Assembly (NCBI GenBank): GCA_031296935.1
Contig: JAVDPD010000003.1
Span: 248,001 to 312,000 of the forward strand
Direction: 5' to 3'
DNA from: Cerasicoccus maritimus
GTDB taxonomy: Bacteria > Verrucomicrobiota > Verrucomicrobiia > Opitutales > Cerasicoccaceae
Length of the DNA: 64,000 nucleotides
This document shows positions 34,384 through 44,064 of the stretch, piece by piece (position 1 is the stretch's first letter; each line of letters begins with the position of its first letter). A program made the position numbers and the translations under genes. A model generated the notes under the pieces. That model was given only the letters and a program-made list of their open reading frames with translations. It was not told the DNA's origin and did no database searches.

Positions 34384-34803
34384 GGATCGCGGAGAGCGCA
34401 GAGGAGGTCGCGGAGAACGCGGAGGGGTTGAGTTAATGGCTTTCGATATGGAAATTAAAAAGACCGGCCGTCGTGAATCGATCGATCACAGAGAAGAGGG
34501 CTTTTTTATGGCTATCGAAAGGGAGGATCTTAACTGCCCAACATTATCGCGGATCTGGCATAGCTTTTACGATGGTCTAAGCATCTGGCCAAATCATTCG
34601 AAGTTAATCATTGGTGAGCTGACTACTTTAGATAAATTTTTCCATACGAATCCCAAATGTGAGTTTATGCCGCAGCAATGGCCCACATTGCGAAACCGAC
34701 TTTCCGATTTTTTCCGTGATGCAGCATCAACTGATTCCATGATTTACACCCAGAGCGATTAACTCCGCGTTCTCTGCGACCTCCTCTGCGCTCTCCGCGA
34801 TCC
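34384..34803. mobile_element. 41-bp inverted repeats framing a small gene inside the MoxR operon
   Basis: The left arm 34384-34424 (starts GGATCGCGGAGAGCGCAGAG) and the right arm 34763-34803 are complementary over 41 bases with one mismatch. The 108-codon gene between them starts 12 bases after the left arm and its stop touches the right arm. The GCGCAGAG/CTCTGCGC style is that of dispersed repeats in planctomycetes and Verrucomicrobia. The unit splits an otherwise compact operon, so it looks like a mobilised gene cassette; no transposase is present. Confidence 0.65.
34436..34762 (+). CDS. Small protein carried between inverted repeats, function unknown
   Basis: The protein has 108 residues from the ATG at 34436. 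It is hydrophilic; the middle shows a helical, WPNHSKLIIGELTTLDKFF type region. I do not recognise a family. The reading frame is bounded almost exactly by the two 41-bp arms, so gene and arms form one unit. The base composition inside is more AT-rich than in the flanking MoxR and DUF58 genes, which supports insertion. Confidence 0.55.
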   Translation: MAFDMEIKKTGRRESIDHREEGFFMAIEREDLNCPTLSRIWHSFYDGLSIWPNHSKLIIGELTTLDKFFHTNPKCEFMPQQWPTLRNRLSDFFRDAASTDSMIYTQSD

Positions 34804-34828
34804 TCAATACGCATCCAATCACCCACCC

Positions 34829-35725
34829 ATGTCCACCACCGTTAAAGACCTCCTCGATCCCGCGCACCTGACGCAGATTGCAAACATGCAGTTGCTCGCG
34901 CGGACGGCGGTGGAGGGCTTTCTCAGCGGGATGCATCGCAGTGTGTTTCATGGCTTTGGGACGGAGTTTTTGCAGTATCGGAATTATACGCCGGGTGAGG
35001 ACCTGAAATACATCGACTGGAAGGTGCTCGCGCGCAGCGACAAGCTCTACACCAAGGTCTATCAGGAGGAGACGAACATGAACGTCACCATCCTGCTCGA
35101 CTGCTCGGGCTCGCTCGACTATGCGGGCGAACGCGCCCCCTGCACGAAGTTCCGCTACGCCGCGATGATCGCCGCGTGCATTAGTTACCTGGCCGGACGC
35201 CAGGGCGACAACGTCGGCCTCTTTACCTACAGCGACGAGCTACTGGAAGCCGTGGAGCCGGGCCATCGCAGCGGGCAGCTCAGCCGCGTGATGCATTCTT
35301 TGGCGCGCTTGAAGCCGCATGGCGCCGCCGCGCATCAACGCACATTGGACAACCTCACGCATCCGTTTAAACACCGCGGCATCGTGGTGCTGATCTCCGA
35401 CATGCTGGAGTCCGAGCACGAGCTGCCGCGCCTGTTGCGGAACTTCCGTTATCGCCACTGCGACGTGATTGCCCTACAGGTCCTCGACCCAGATGAGCTC
35501 GATTTGCCGCAGCCCAAGGTGACGCGTTTTCAGGACATCGAGGCGGGCAAGGAAGTCGTTGCCTGGCCGTCATCCGTGCGCGAACAATACGCGCGCCGCA
35601 TGGATGAATTTCTCGCCACGCTCAAGACCGGCTTCTCGCAAAGCCAAGTCGATTACCTGCGTTTGCAAACGACGGACAGCCTCGGCCTCGCCCTCGCGCA
35701 ATACCTCCACCACCGAACTTTGTAA
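34829..35725 (+). CDS. DUF58 domain protein
   Basis: The protein has 298 residues. The family phrase RNYTPGEDLKYIDWKVLARS and the VWA-like strand ILLDCSGSLDY (MIDAS DCSGS) with VLISDMLES later are clear. DUF58 proteins accompany MoxR ATPases and BatA-type VWA proteins and may present substrates. The length is normal. It begins 25 bases behind the inverted-repeat unit and would originally have followed moxR directly. Confidence 0.9.
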   Translation: MSTTVKDLLDPAHLTQIANMQLLARTAVEGFLSGMHRSVFHGFGTEFLQYRNYTPGEDLKYIDWKVLARSDKLYTKVYQEETNMNVTILLDCSGSLDYAGERAPCTKFRYAAMIAACISYLAGRQGDNVGLFTYSDELLEAVEPGHRSGQLSRVMHSLARLKPHGAAAHQRTLDNLTHPFKHRGIVVLISDMLESEHELPRLLRNFRYRHCDVIALQVLDPDELDLPQPKVTRFQDIEAGKEVVAWPSSVREQYARRMDEFLATLKTGFSQSQVDYLRLQTTDSLGLALAQYLHHRTL

Positions 35726-35783
35726 TGCAAAGTTTAATAGCAACTTCAACACCTCCACCCTTCAGCACCTCAACACCTAACGA

Positions 35784-37778
35784 ATGCTAACCTTCGGATC
35801 ACCAGCTTTTCTTTGGGCGCTTGCGGCACTCGCGGCGCCGGTGATCGTGCACCTGATCAACCGGGAGCGCGCGGTGGTGCTGAAGTTTCCGTCGATTCGC
35901 TACATCGAGCAATCCCGCCTGCCGCAGCAGGGCCGCCGCCGCTTGCGCGATTGGCTGCTGCTGCTCTTGCGTCTGCTCGTTTATGCCGCGGTGATCCTCG
36001 TGCTCGCGAATCCGCGTTGGGTGGACGAAGGCACCGCCGCGCCAGTCGATCCCGAAACGCCGGTCGTGATGTTGGTCGTCGACGCTTCGGCGAGCATGAG
36101 CCATCGCGGTACGTTTAATTACACCCGCGACGCCTTGCAGCAATACGTCGACAGCCTACCCGTCGGCGCGGAGATCGGCCTCGTTGTTTACGACGACCAA
36201 GTCCGCGCCGCGCTCGAGCCCACGACCGACCGCAGTGCGATCATGGATGCCTGGCGCGAATCGGAGGCCAGCTTAGACCGCGCGGGCAAGCCGTCGCTCG
36301 GCGTGGCCGAGGCCGTCCGTTTGCTGGATGGCCGGGCAGGCGAGGTTTACGTGTTGTCTGATTTTCAATCATCCGACTGGCAACAGGTCGGCGCGCCGCG
36401 CTTGCCTGATGGCTCGACGCTGGAGCTCGTTTCCGTGCGCCCCGATCCGTGGAACAACGTCGGCATCCAGTGGGTGAAGCCGTTCCCGAAGCGCGACGGC
36501 AGCCTCCGTTTGTTTGTGCGCGTGCGCAATGACAACGCCGAGCCCGTGCCCGTGCGCCTGAGCATGGCGCTGCCGCCGGTCCAAAAAGAAGTCACGCTCG
36601 AGCCGCATAAAAGCGAGCTCGTCACGATCGACATTCCCGCCGAAAGCAACGTCGCCGGTCCGCAAGCCGCCGAGCTAACGCTGGCCGTCGTCACCGACGA
36701 ATCCCACCCCGCGAGTAACCCCTACGCGGGCGACGATACCTACCACTTCTGGCTCGGCGAGCCGACCGCGACCGTCGTTGGCGCGTTGCTTCCGCTCGAT
36801 GTCGAGCCTGGCAAACTACGAGAGGCAAACTTTGTGGCGCGCGCGTTGGAAGTCGGCGAAAGCTCCAACAGCGGGCAGTTTGACTTCATGGCGGTCAACG
36901 GCGAAGACCCGAATTGGATCGACCAGATGGACGCGATTTACCTGCCCGGCACCGGCGCGTATTTCGATGCGCCGATGTGGGAGCAGATGAAAGCCTTTGT
37001 CGAAAAAGGCGGTGTGCTCTTCGTGACGCCCGGCAAGAACGCGCCCCGCATGTTTCGCGGTATGCGTGAGGGCGGCATCAGCCAGACGGCCTACGTGGGC
37101 AAGCCCCGCCGCGCGCGCAACGAGGCCACGACTTACCGCATTGGCGAGCTGCCGGCCGACGGCGCCTTGGCCAAAGTCTTTGACGAAGATGCCCGCGAGG
37201 ACCTTTACCTGACGGACATTTACGAGCACTGGCAGGTCAAGCCCGGTGCCGGCGCCGAGGTGCTGCTGGAGTCAGAAAACGGCGCGCCACTCCTCATTCG
37301 CGAGCGCATCGGCAAGGGCTCGGTGGTGATCAGCGCGCTGGAATTCGACCCCGCCTATACGGACCTGCCGCTGCGCAATTCCTTCGTGCCGGTCCTCTGG
37401 GAAACGCTCGGCGAGTCAATGGCGGCCAACGACGGCACGCCGAATCTCGATGTCGGCGAAAGCGTGCCGGCGGACGCGATTTCCGGCGAAGCCGAGGCGG
37501 TCAGCACGTCGACGCCGGGCGTGGTCTTTGCCAATGGCGAAGCTTACTCGGTGAATATTTCGCGGGCAGAATCCATCGCGCAGGGCGCGGTGTTGGCCGA
37601 CTTGCGTGCGCGGCTGCTTGGTGAAACGACTGGCCCGCAACTCGCCGCATCCACGAACCCCGACGCCGAGCCGGGCCAACCCTTATGGCCTTGGCTGGCC
37701 GCGTTGGCGCTGCTAGCCTGCATCCTCGAAACCGCGCTCACGGGCCGGTTGGAAAACGCTACGGAGGTGACCGCTTGA
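35784..37778 (+). CDS. BatA-domain and VWA-domain membrane protein
   Basis: The protein has 664 residues. The N-terminus is the aerotolerance BatA domain: FLWALAALAAPVIVHLINRE followed by a basic stretch and a second helix (RLLVYAAVILVLANPRW). A VWA domain follows, with MLVVDASASMSHRG as MIDAS. The middle contains a glutamine-amidotransferase-like segment, and a last helix lies at about 635-652. It sits between DUF58 and the DUF4175-like gene in the usual order of these operons, whose proteins form an envelope-associated complex with MoxR. Confidence 0.9.
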   Translation: MLTFGSPAFLWALAALAAPVIVHLINRERAVVLKFPSIRYIEQSRLPQQGRRRLRDWLLLLLRLLVYAAVILVLANPRWVDEGTAAPVDPETPVVMLVVDASASMSHRGTFNYTRDALQQYVDSLPVGAEIGLVVYDDQVRAALEPTTDRSAIMDAWRESEASLDRAGKPSLGVAEAVRLLDGRAGEVYVLSDFQSSDWQQVGAPRLPDGSTLELVSVRPDPWNNVGIQWVKPFPKRDGSLRLFVRVRNDNAEPVPVRLSMALPPVQKEVTLEPHKSELVTIDIPAESNVAGPQAAELTLAVVTDESHPASNPYAGDDTYHFWLGEPTATVVGALLPLDVEPGKLREANFVARALEVGESSNSGQFDFMAVNGEDPNWIDQMDAIYLPGTGAYFDAPMWEQMKAFVEKGGVLFVTPGKNAPRMFRGMREGGISQTAYVGKPRRARNEATTYRIGELPADGALAKVFDEDAREDLYLTDIYEHWQVKPGAGAEVLLESENGAPLLIRERIGKGSVVISALEFDPAYTDLPLRNSFVPVLWETLGESMAANDGTPNLDVGESVPADAISGEAEAVSTSTPGVVFANGEAYSVNISRAESIAQGAVLADLRARLLGETTGPQLAASTNPDAEPGQPLWPWLAALALLACILETALTGRLENATEVTA

Positions 37779-40700
37779 ATCCAGGCCCTGAATTTTTCGA
37801 ACGGCTCAAGCTGCAGCGCGGCGCGCTTTTGTGGCTGCTGTTGATCGTGCTCGCGTTTTCGTTTTTGGGCGCCTTCAGCCTGGCGGTGCTTGTGGCCAAT
37901 GCGCTCAACGGGATCGACCCGTGGCAGGAGTCCAGCGCGTTCAAGCTCGTGCTCGCGCTCACAGTTTTGTGCCTCTCGGCCTACCTGCTGGCGCTGGCCT
38001 ACTCGGTCATGCGGCGTCCGGGGCTCGTCACACTTGCGCGCTTGGTGGAGGATACGCATCCCGAGCTACAGGAGAGTTTGTCCACCGCAGTGGAAATCCA
38101 GCAGCAGCACGGCGGCCCGCGCAATGCCTTGGAGGCGGCGCTGTTTAACTCCGTCGAAACGCGCACGACCGAGATTAATTTCCGTACGGCCACGCTGCCC
38201 CGGCGGCTGCATCCACTGATGGTGCTGGGGCTGGTGATCGGCTCGTTTATCCTGTCCAACTGGGCCCGCGAATCTGCACTCATGGTCAAGGCGCAGTATT
38301 ATTTGTATGACTTGCGAACGGGTGAAAACTCGGGACTTGTGGTGGTGCCGGGGACGGTTGATGCGCCCAGCGCGACCGATCTCGACATCGCGGCCACGGT
38401 CAACCGTTGGCATTTAGAGGCGACGATCGATGTGCGTCAGGGCGGTCAGGTGGAGAGCTATCCGATGGCGCTGGTAGGAGAGCGCGAATTTGCCTTCACC
38501 GCCTATGCTTTGCAGGACAGCTTTGACTACCGCGTGCGTACGCCTTCGCTTCAGTCTGAGTGGTTCACCGTCACGGTGTATGACCCGCCGGAGATCGATG
38601 GTGTGGAGATCAACGTCACGCCGCCGACTTACACTGGCGAGGAGCCTCTGCAATTCAGCCAACTGCTCGACTTGTTTGCGCCCGAGGGCAGCGAGGTGAA
38701 ATTTGCCCTGCAAACCAAGGAAGGCATCGAGACTTGGCTGCGCATCGGCGACGAGGAAATCCCGTTCGACGGCGAAGTGGCAATCACCGCCACGGAGACG
38801 ACGGAGTATCAGTTTCGCCTAAACAATCGTGAGGGGCGCGAGGCTGTCACCGAAAGCTACGTGCTCGAAGTGAAGCCCGACGAGCCGCCGATGGTCGCGA
38901 TGATCGAGCCCGCCAGTGACACCCAGGCCGAGCTCGACGAGATTGTGCCGCTCGAAGTTTACGCGGCGGATGACTACGGCCTGAGCCGCATCGAAATCGA
39001 GCTGTCCGTGTCCGGCTTGCCGCGCATGCCGATCCAGGTCTTTACGGCGCAGGGCGGGGAATTTCCGCTGGAGCAGAATTCGCTGCCGGTCATCGAGGTG
39101 GCGAAGCTGGGCGTGGAGTTTGGCGACGTCATCACCTACTTTGCCAAGGCGTGGGATAACCGCGAGCCAGCGCCTCAGGTGAGCCGCTCGGAAATTTACT
39201 TCATCGAAGTGGTCGAGTCCGTCGATGGGCCGGAGAAGGAGGAGCAGGAAAACGCTGGCGGCGAAGGCGGTGGCGAGAGCGAGCAAGACGTCGACCTCCG
39301 CGCAATCATCACCGAGCTCAAGCGCCTCATCCGCCTGGGCTACCGTGCCGACGCTGAGCAGGGCGAGCGCCGCACGCTGGGTAGCCAGGAGCTGGGCGCC
39401 GCCTTGGGCAAGACTGCCACCGAGTCCAATAATATTCTGGCCAACGTGGGTGCGATTCTCGGCACGGTGGACGAGGGTAAGCCTTACGAAATGTTCCTCG
39501 ATGCGATTTATAAAATGGTCGAAGCCGAGGAGTTTGCCAACGCCAACGAACCGGGCGAAGCCATCATCCCGATGCAGGAGTCGATGTCGCTCCTCATCCG
39601 GTTGGAGAAATATTTGCAGGCGCTCTTCCCGCCCCAGCAGCAGTCGGGTGGCGGCGGCGGTGGCCCGGGGCAACCCTCTTCAGGGCAGGGGCAAGGCGAA
39701 AGCGAGGAGTCCGGCGAGGGCGAGAGCGGCATGTCGATTTCCGAGATGCAAAAAGCGCTCGAAGAAATGAATCGCCTCGCGGATGAGCAGGCCGCAATGA
39801 ATCGCCGTTTCGACCGCTCTAACACCTTGGGCGATTCCGAACGCCAGGAGCTTCAGCAAATGCAGCAGGACATTGCCAATGACGTGAAGAGCCTCACGAA
39901 TGAGCTTAGCCGTCTGCGGCAGGGTACGGATGTGCGCGATGCGATGCGGGGCGCGGAAGGCCAGATGGGCCAGGCCGCTGGTGCCGCCGGGCAGGGGAAT
40001 AGCAGCCGGGCGGGACGCTCGGGCGCGCGGGCGCGACAAGGCTTGGTGGACGCCGCAGGCTTGCTCGATGAGCGCATCCGCAAGCAGGCTACTGCCGCGA
40101 TTTCGGGTTTGGCGCAGCAGGCTGAAAAGCTTTCCCAGGGCCAGGGCGCGGCTGCGGCGGACAGCCGGGGCGCCGCAACGGGCAATGTGGACGCCGAACG
40201 CAAGGATGCGTTGAAAGAACAACAGCGTGCCCTGAACGAGCAATGGGCGGATTTGCGGCAGGAAATGCAGCAACTGACCGGCGATTTAAACAAGGTTTTC
40301 CCTGAGGCTGCGCAGGCCTTGGACCAAGTCGCCCGACAGGCGCGTGACCAGAGTATCGACCGCAATATGTCCCGCGCCGCCAATGCGCTGCTCTATGGGC
40401 GATTTGGCCGCGCCGCCGGTTCGCAGGATGCCGCTGCGGAGGGGCTCGCCGAAATATCCAAGCAGCTTGATGCCGCCGCTGGCACCTTACCCGGCATGTC
40501 TCCGGGTGAGCTGCGCCAATTACTGGAGCGTGTGGCCCAGGCCCGCAACGAGCTGGGCCAGCAAGGTCAAGATGGGCAGGATGGCCAGGGCGAAGGCGAG
40601 TCCGGCAAGGCCCAAGGCGAGGGGCAGGGCAAAAGTGAAGGACAGACGGGCGACGGCCAGCAACCCGGCGAATCCGGTCAAGCCAAGGGCGCGGGCCAAA

Positions 40701-41050
40701 GCCCGGGTGAGGGCGAGTCGGGGCAGGATGCGCAGTCCACCGCGGATTCGCGTTTTGGCAGCCTCGGTGATTCTATTTCAGATGCCGGCCGCGCGCTACA
40801 GGACCAGAATCTGGTCGAGCTGGGCTCCGAGTTGAATGCGGCCAAGCATGGTGAAGGTGCCAGTGGTGGTCCGTCCGCCGCGTCGGTGCTCGATGCCACG
40901 GCGCGCACGTTGCAGGAATATTTGCTCAAGGAAATTGGCGAGCAGCGCATGCGCTTCCGTCAGGAAGGTGGTCCACCGCCCGAAAAATACCGGGAACTCG
41001 TCGAAGAATACTTCCGCGATCTGGCCGAAGAACCCAGCCAATCCCAATAG
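37775..41050 (+). CDS. DUF4175-like large membrane protein
   Basis: The protein has 1091 residues from the TTG at 37775. This start overlaps the upstream stop (TTGA) and has a perfect Shine-Dalgarno GGAGGTG five bases before it, which decides the choice over an earlier ATG inside the upstream gene. Three N-terminal helices are followed by beta-rich domains (YDPPEIDGVEINVTPPTYTG) and a long helical, low-complexity C-terminal half with Gly/Gln/Glu-rich linkers (about 630-670 and 920-990). It closes the MoxR operon in many Verrucomicrobia and planctomycetes. The role is unknown; a structural partner of the BatA-type protein is inferred. Confidence 0.8.
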   Translation: MNPGPEFFERLKLQRGALLWLLLIVLAFSFLGAFSLAVLVANALNGIDPWQESSAFKLVLALTVLCLSAYLLALAYSVMRRPGLVTLARLVEDTHPELQESLSTAVEIQQQHGGPRNALEAALFNSVETRTTEINFRTATLPRRLHPLMVLGLVIGSFILSNWARESALMVKAQYYLYDLRTGENSGLVVVPGTVDAPSATDLDIAATVNRWHLEATIDVRQGGQVESYPMALVGEREFAFTAYALQDSFDYRVRTPSLQSEWFTVTVYDPPEIDGVEINVTPPTYTGEEPLQFSQLLDLFAPEGSEVKFALQTKEGIETWLRIGDEEIPFDGEVAITATETTEYQFRLNNREGREAVTESYVLEVKPDEPPMVAMIEPASDTQAELDEIVPLEVYAADDYGLSRIEIELSVSGLPRMPIQVFTAQGGEFPLEQNSLPVIEVAKLGVEFGDVITYFAKAWDNREPAPQVSRSEIYFIEVVESVDGPEKEEQENAGGEGGGESEQDVDLRAIITELKRLIRLGYRADAEQGERRTLGSQELGAALGKTATESNNILANVGAILGTVDEGKPYEMFLDAIYKMVEAEEFANANEPGEAIIPMQESMSLLIRLEKYLQALFPPQQQSGGGGGGPGQPSSGQGQGESEESGEGESGMSISEMQKALEEMNRLADEQAAMNRRFDRSNTLGDSERQELQQMQQDIANDVKSLTNELSRLRQGTDVRDAMRGAEGQMGQAAGAAGQGNSSRAGRSGARARQGLVDAAGLLDERIRKQATAAISGLAQQAEKLSQGQGAAAADSRGAATGNVDAERKDALKEQQRALNEQWADLRQEMQQLTGDLNKVFPEAAQALDQVARQARDQSIDRNMSRAANALLYGRFGRAAGSQDAAAEGLAEISKQLDAAAGTLPGMSPGELRQLLERVAQARNELGQQGQDGQDGQGEGESGKAQGEGQGKSEGQTGDGQQPGESGQAKGAGQSPGEGESGQDAQSTADSRFGSLGDSISDAGRALQDQNLVELGSELNAAKHGEGASGGPSAASVLDATARTLQEYLLKEIGEQRMRFRQEGGPPPEKYRELVEEYFRDLAEEPSQSQ

Positions 41051-41096
41051 CCAGCGTCCCGCTGGATCGGTAGATTTTTGCACGGCAAAAATGCGG
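41051..41096. repeat. Dispersed palindromic element, copy 1
   Basis: CCAGCGTCCCGCTGG is a short palindrome followed by A(T/C)CGGT and a second hairpin TTTTTGCACGGCAAAAA. A close relative lies at 45743-45790 in the same order. Both follow directly behind a gene, so they may act as terminators. Confidence 0.6.
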
Positions 41097-42145
41097 TGAG
41101 GCAGCATGTTAAGGCGTAGAGGCAAGGCGGCGTAGAGGCAGCGTGTTGAGGTGTCGGGAAGCATGTTGAGGTGACGAGGCAAGGCGACGTTGAGGCATTG
41201 TGTGTGCGTAGAGGCGGCGGTTGTGTGACCAGATCGAGGAGTCGATGAAATGCCGCTGAAAATGTGCATGGGATTGCGTTTTCGCGTGTGTAAGTCGTTG
41301 ATGCTCAGCGTGAGTTAATCGTGAGAGCTACTGACTATTAAAATGCTCGGGTGTTCACTTTTTGGTTGGCGAATGAGGACGGGTAGTATAGTGTTTTATT
41401 GATCACTTAATCGGCTACTCGCGTTGCCTCTCTGCCGGAACGCGAAGCTTCAGCGAGTGTCTATGCTGCCTCCTGGCTGAGCGCTCATTCAACGTATGCA
41501 CTCGCTGAAGCTTCGCGCTCCACCACTCCAACTCGCAACTCCCCAACTTACACATCTACACACTTATGAACCTCCCGAGCCAACACCTCCCGCCTTAGCC
41601 AGCACGCAGAAGGTATCCCAGTCGACGCCATGCGGGGGCATTCGCTCCGCGGGCGTTGCTGCGCCGCGCAAACGGGCCCATTCGCTGACTGTCTTGGTGA
41701 CAGCAAGCAGCCAACCGACGCCCAATGTTTGCGCGATCCGCACTTCGCCCGACGGACTATGCCAGTCTGCCCAGCGCCGCGTCGACGTGTGAGCCGTTGC
41801 CCGCCCGTGCATCGTAATTCCACGACCCGGCGACGTTCCAGCCGGTGGCCCCTGAGCCGCCTGCGCCCCACCTGCGCCTCGTTGACGGCGAGCGGGCGGG
41901 TCGGGCAGTGTTCTTTGAAAATGAAAAATGCGGGTTTACCCCCCCCCCGGCCCCCTGCAGGCCCTTGTGCGGTTCTGGAGCGTAAAAAGAGTAATGTGAA
42001 AAAGGAAAACGTGCCCGTGGGCTAATTAGCGATATGGAGTGCGCCAGAGGGTCTGAGAGTGTGGTGGTTCTCAATCGCGTGATTGTGAGCCTGCGTGTGC
42101 TGCGGTGGACTTTTTTCTTTAGCCTCCCCGTGTGGACGCGGGCAG
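41097..42145. other. Long intergenic region with repeats, no convincing gene
   Basis: The left part (41097-41225) contains imperfect tandem units built around GCATGTTGAGG and AGGCAAGGCG. A perfect 18-bp inverted repeat lies at 41442-41459 and 41499-41516 (GCGAAGCTTCAGCGAGTG and its complement). The right part holds copy B of the dispersed element (41908-42053). An open frame on the minus strand at 41564-41812 has protein-like composition but no start context or known motif and may be a gene remnant. Confidence 0.55.
41908..42053. repeat. Dispersed intergenic element, copy B
   Basis: It shares GTGTTCTTTGA, the C-run with GGCCCCCTGC, the AAAAGGAAAA block and GCGATATGGAGTGCGCCAG with 3872-4003, in the same order. 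It also lies just behind the 3' end of a minus-strand gene, here the SulP gene. Confidence 0.55.
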
Positions 42146-43927
42146 CTACTTCTTATCGGCGGCGAAGATGGTGATGTCGGCCGTGTCGATGCCGGTGAGG
42201 TCCTTGGCGCGCTTGAGAGCGTCGCGGGTCGAGACGTTGGGATTTCCGGGTGAGTAGCGGAAGAAGTTTTCCTGCCCAAGCTGGTTCATCAGCCCAGACT
42301 GGCGGAAGACGCGCTCGATATCCTCATGGGCGCCGCTGACGAGGATTTCGCAGCCCTTGTCGCGCGCCAGGGTGATGAGCTGTTGCAGGCTCATGGCCAC
42401 GGTGGCGTCGAGGTGGTAGGCGTTGCGCAAGCGCAGAATGATGGCCTTCTGGGTGGGGTGTTCCGCGAGGCGGCGCACCTGTTCCAGGAAGAGGTCGCTG
42501 GAGGCGAAAAAGAGGTCGCCTTCCACGTGGACAATAGCGATTTCCGGGCGCTCGTGCTGGAATTCTTTTTCGACGAGCTCACCGGTGTCGGCAAAGGAAA
42601 TTTCCTTCAGGCCGGGACGGGCCGCCTTGCGGATAAAGAACATCATCGAAGCCGCCGCGCCGAGGTAAATCGCGCTGTCGAGCGGGAGCACGAGGCCGCC
42701 GCCAAACGTTGCCAGAAAGACCGCGGCATCGCTCTTGGTCGTCTTGAGCATCAGCTTGATGTGGTCGTTATTGATGAGCGAAATACCCACCGTGATGACG
42801 AGCGCCGCCAGCGCCGGGCGGGGGATGTATTGGATCATGCCGCCTAGAAGGAACAGCCCGCCAATGAGCAGCGCGCCACTGAAAATGCTGGAAAGCGCCG
42901 TCTTCGCGCCGGATCGGTAGTTGAGCACGGAGCGAGTCAGCGAGCCGGAAACGGTCATGCCCGAGCCAAAAGCGCAGACCATGTTGGCCGCCCCCATGCT
43001 GAGCATTTGCTGGTTGAGATCGATGCGGTCGCCGGCCTGCGCAGCCAGCGTCTTGGCAATGGAGGAGCTTTCCAAAAGCGACAGGAAGGCGATCGCCATA
43101 GCGGCGTTGGCCAGCGTGTTGAGCTCGTTCCAATTAAAGTGCGGGATCGAGAGCGGCCAGTCTTTGGCGTTGACCGGAGCCAGCATTTCCACGCCCAGTC
43201 CGGCAGGCTTCAGCGCCGCCGTCAGCGCGCCCATGATGATCAGCGTGATGGCGACCGTGGGCATGCCCGGGAAGCGTTTTTTCAGAACCTTCGCCAGCGC
43301 GTAATAAACCACCAGGGTCAACGTGCCGACACCGATGGCATGCCAGTTGGTCGTCGAGGCCCAGTCCGCTTCGACAAGGCCGATGATGAAATTCCAAAAT
43401 GCCTCCGCAAACGTCCCTGCCCGCGGCACATGCAGCCCAAATACCGTCTTGAGCTGGTTGACGATGATCAGGCACGCCGCCGCCGTGATGTAGCCGATCA
43501 CCACCGCCCGCGAAATGTATTGGGTGATCGTGGCGACCTTCAGGAAGGAACCGACGATCATGAATAGCCCCACCAGCACCAGCAGGAATGGGAGTACGAG
43601 CATGGATTGCTCCGGCGAATAGCCTAGCGTGAGGAATGTGGACAGCAGCATGACCGCCGTGGCGTTCGTCGGCCCGAGCATCACAAAGCGCGAACTCGCC
43701 AGGAATGGGCCGGTGATCGACGCCAGCGACGAACAGAAAATCCCGATCTGCACCGGCAAGCCTGCGATCAGGGCATAGGCCATTCCCTGAGGGAAATCCA
43801 GCAGGGCGACATTGATGGCGGCGCTGAAGTCAGCCTTAGCCTTCTTCAGGTTGTAATCTTTCAGCGTCTTACGCAGTGGAAACAAATCAAGCCCCAGCGT
43901 GCGCCACCATTGACGTATGCCCCTCAT
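42146..43927 (-). CDS. SulP family anion transporter with STAS domain
   Basis: The protein has 593 residues from the ATG at 43927; a GTG nine codons upstream is possible. The membrane part (about 30-430) has FPQGMAYALIAGLPVQIGIF, the SulP signature region near helix 1, and GSGMTVSGSLTRSVLNYRSG with FSGALLIGGLFLLGG later. The cytoplasmic STAS domain lies at about 450-580 (AIVHVEGDLFFASSDLFLEQ, then ILRLRNAYHLDATVAMSL). Such proteins import sulfate, bicarbonate or dicarboxylates; the substrate cannot be told. It is monocistronic. Confidence 0.92.
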   Translation of the reverse strand: MRGIRQWWRTLGLDLFPLRKTLKDYNLKKAKADFSAAINVALLDFPQGMAYALIAGLPVQIGIFCSSLASITGPFLASSRFVMLGPTNATAVMLLSTFLTLGYSPEQSMLVLPFLLVLVGLFMIVGSFLKVATITQYISRAVVIGYITAAACLIIVNQLKTVFGLHVPRAGTFAEAFWNFIIGLVEADWASTTNWHAIGVGTLTLVVYYALAKVLKKRFPGMPTVAITLIIMGALTAALKPAGLGVEMLAPVNAKDWPLSIPHFNWNELNTLANAAMAIAFLSLLESSSIAKTLAAQAGDRIDLNQQMLSMGAANMVCAFGSGMTVSGSLTRSVLNYRSGAKTALSSIFSGALLIGGLFLLGGMIQYIPRPALAALVITVGISLINNDHIKLMLKTTKSDAAVFLATFGGGLVLPLDSAIYLGAAASMMFFIRKAARPGLKEISFADTGELVEKEFQHERPEIAIVHVEGDLFFASSDLFLEQVRRLAEHPTQKAIILRLRNAYHLDATVAMSLQQLITLARDKGCEILVSGAHEDIERVFRQSGLMNQLGQENFFRYSPGNPNVSTRDALKRAKDLTGIDTADITIFAADKK

Positions 43928-44064
43928 CTGTCCAGATTGAGAACCTCTCCCCACTTGGGGACAAGCGAGAAATGCTTTTGAATTAGAGAAACTATATTCG
44001 TTAACGCTTTGACATTAGTATTTCTACGCCTAACTTGCTTGTTTGCTTTAACCAACGACGACCA

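Noticed and set aside
37685..37774. Upstream ATG for the DUF4175-like gene inside the BatA-type gene
   Set aside because: The TTG at 37775 has a perfect Shine-Dalgarno and gives a normal membrane N-terminus; the longer form adds 30 residues from an overlapping frame.
41564..41812. 82-codon minus-strand frame with protein-like composition
   Set aside because: No start context, no known motif, and it lies in a repeat-rich intergenic region; it may be a remnant but is not called a gene.
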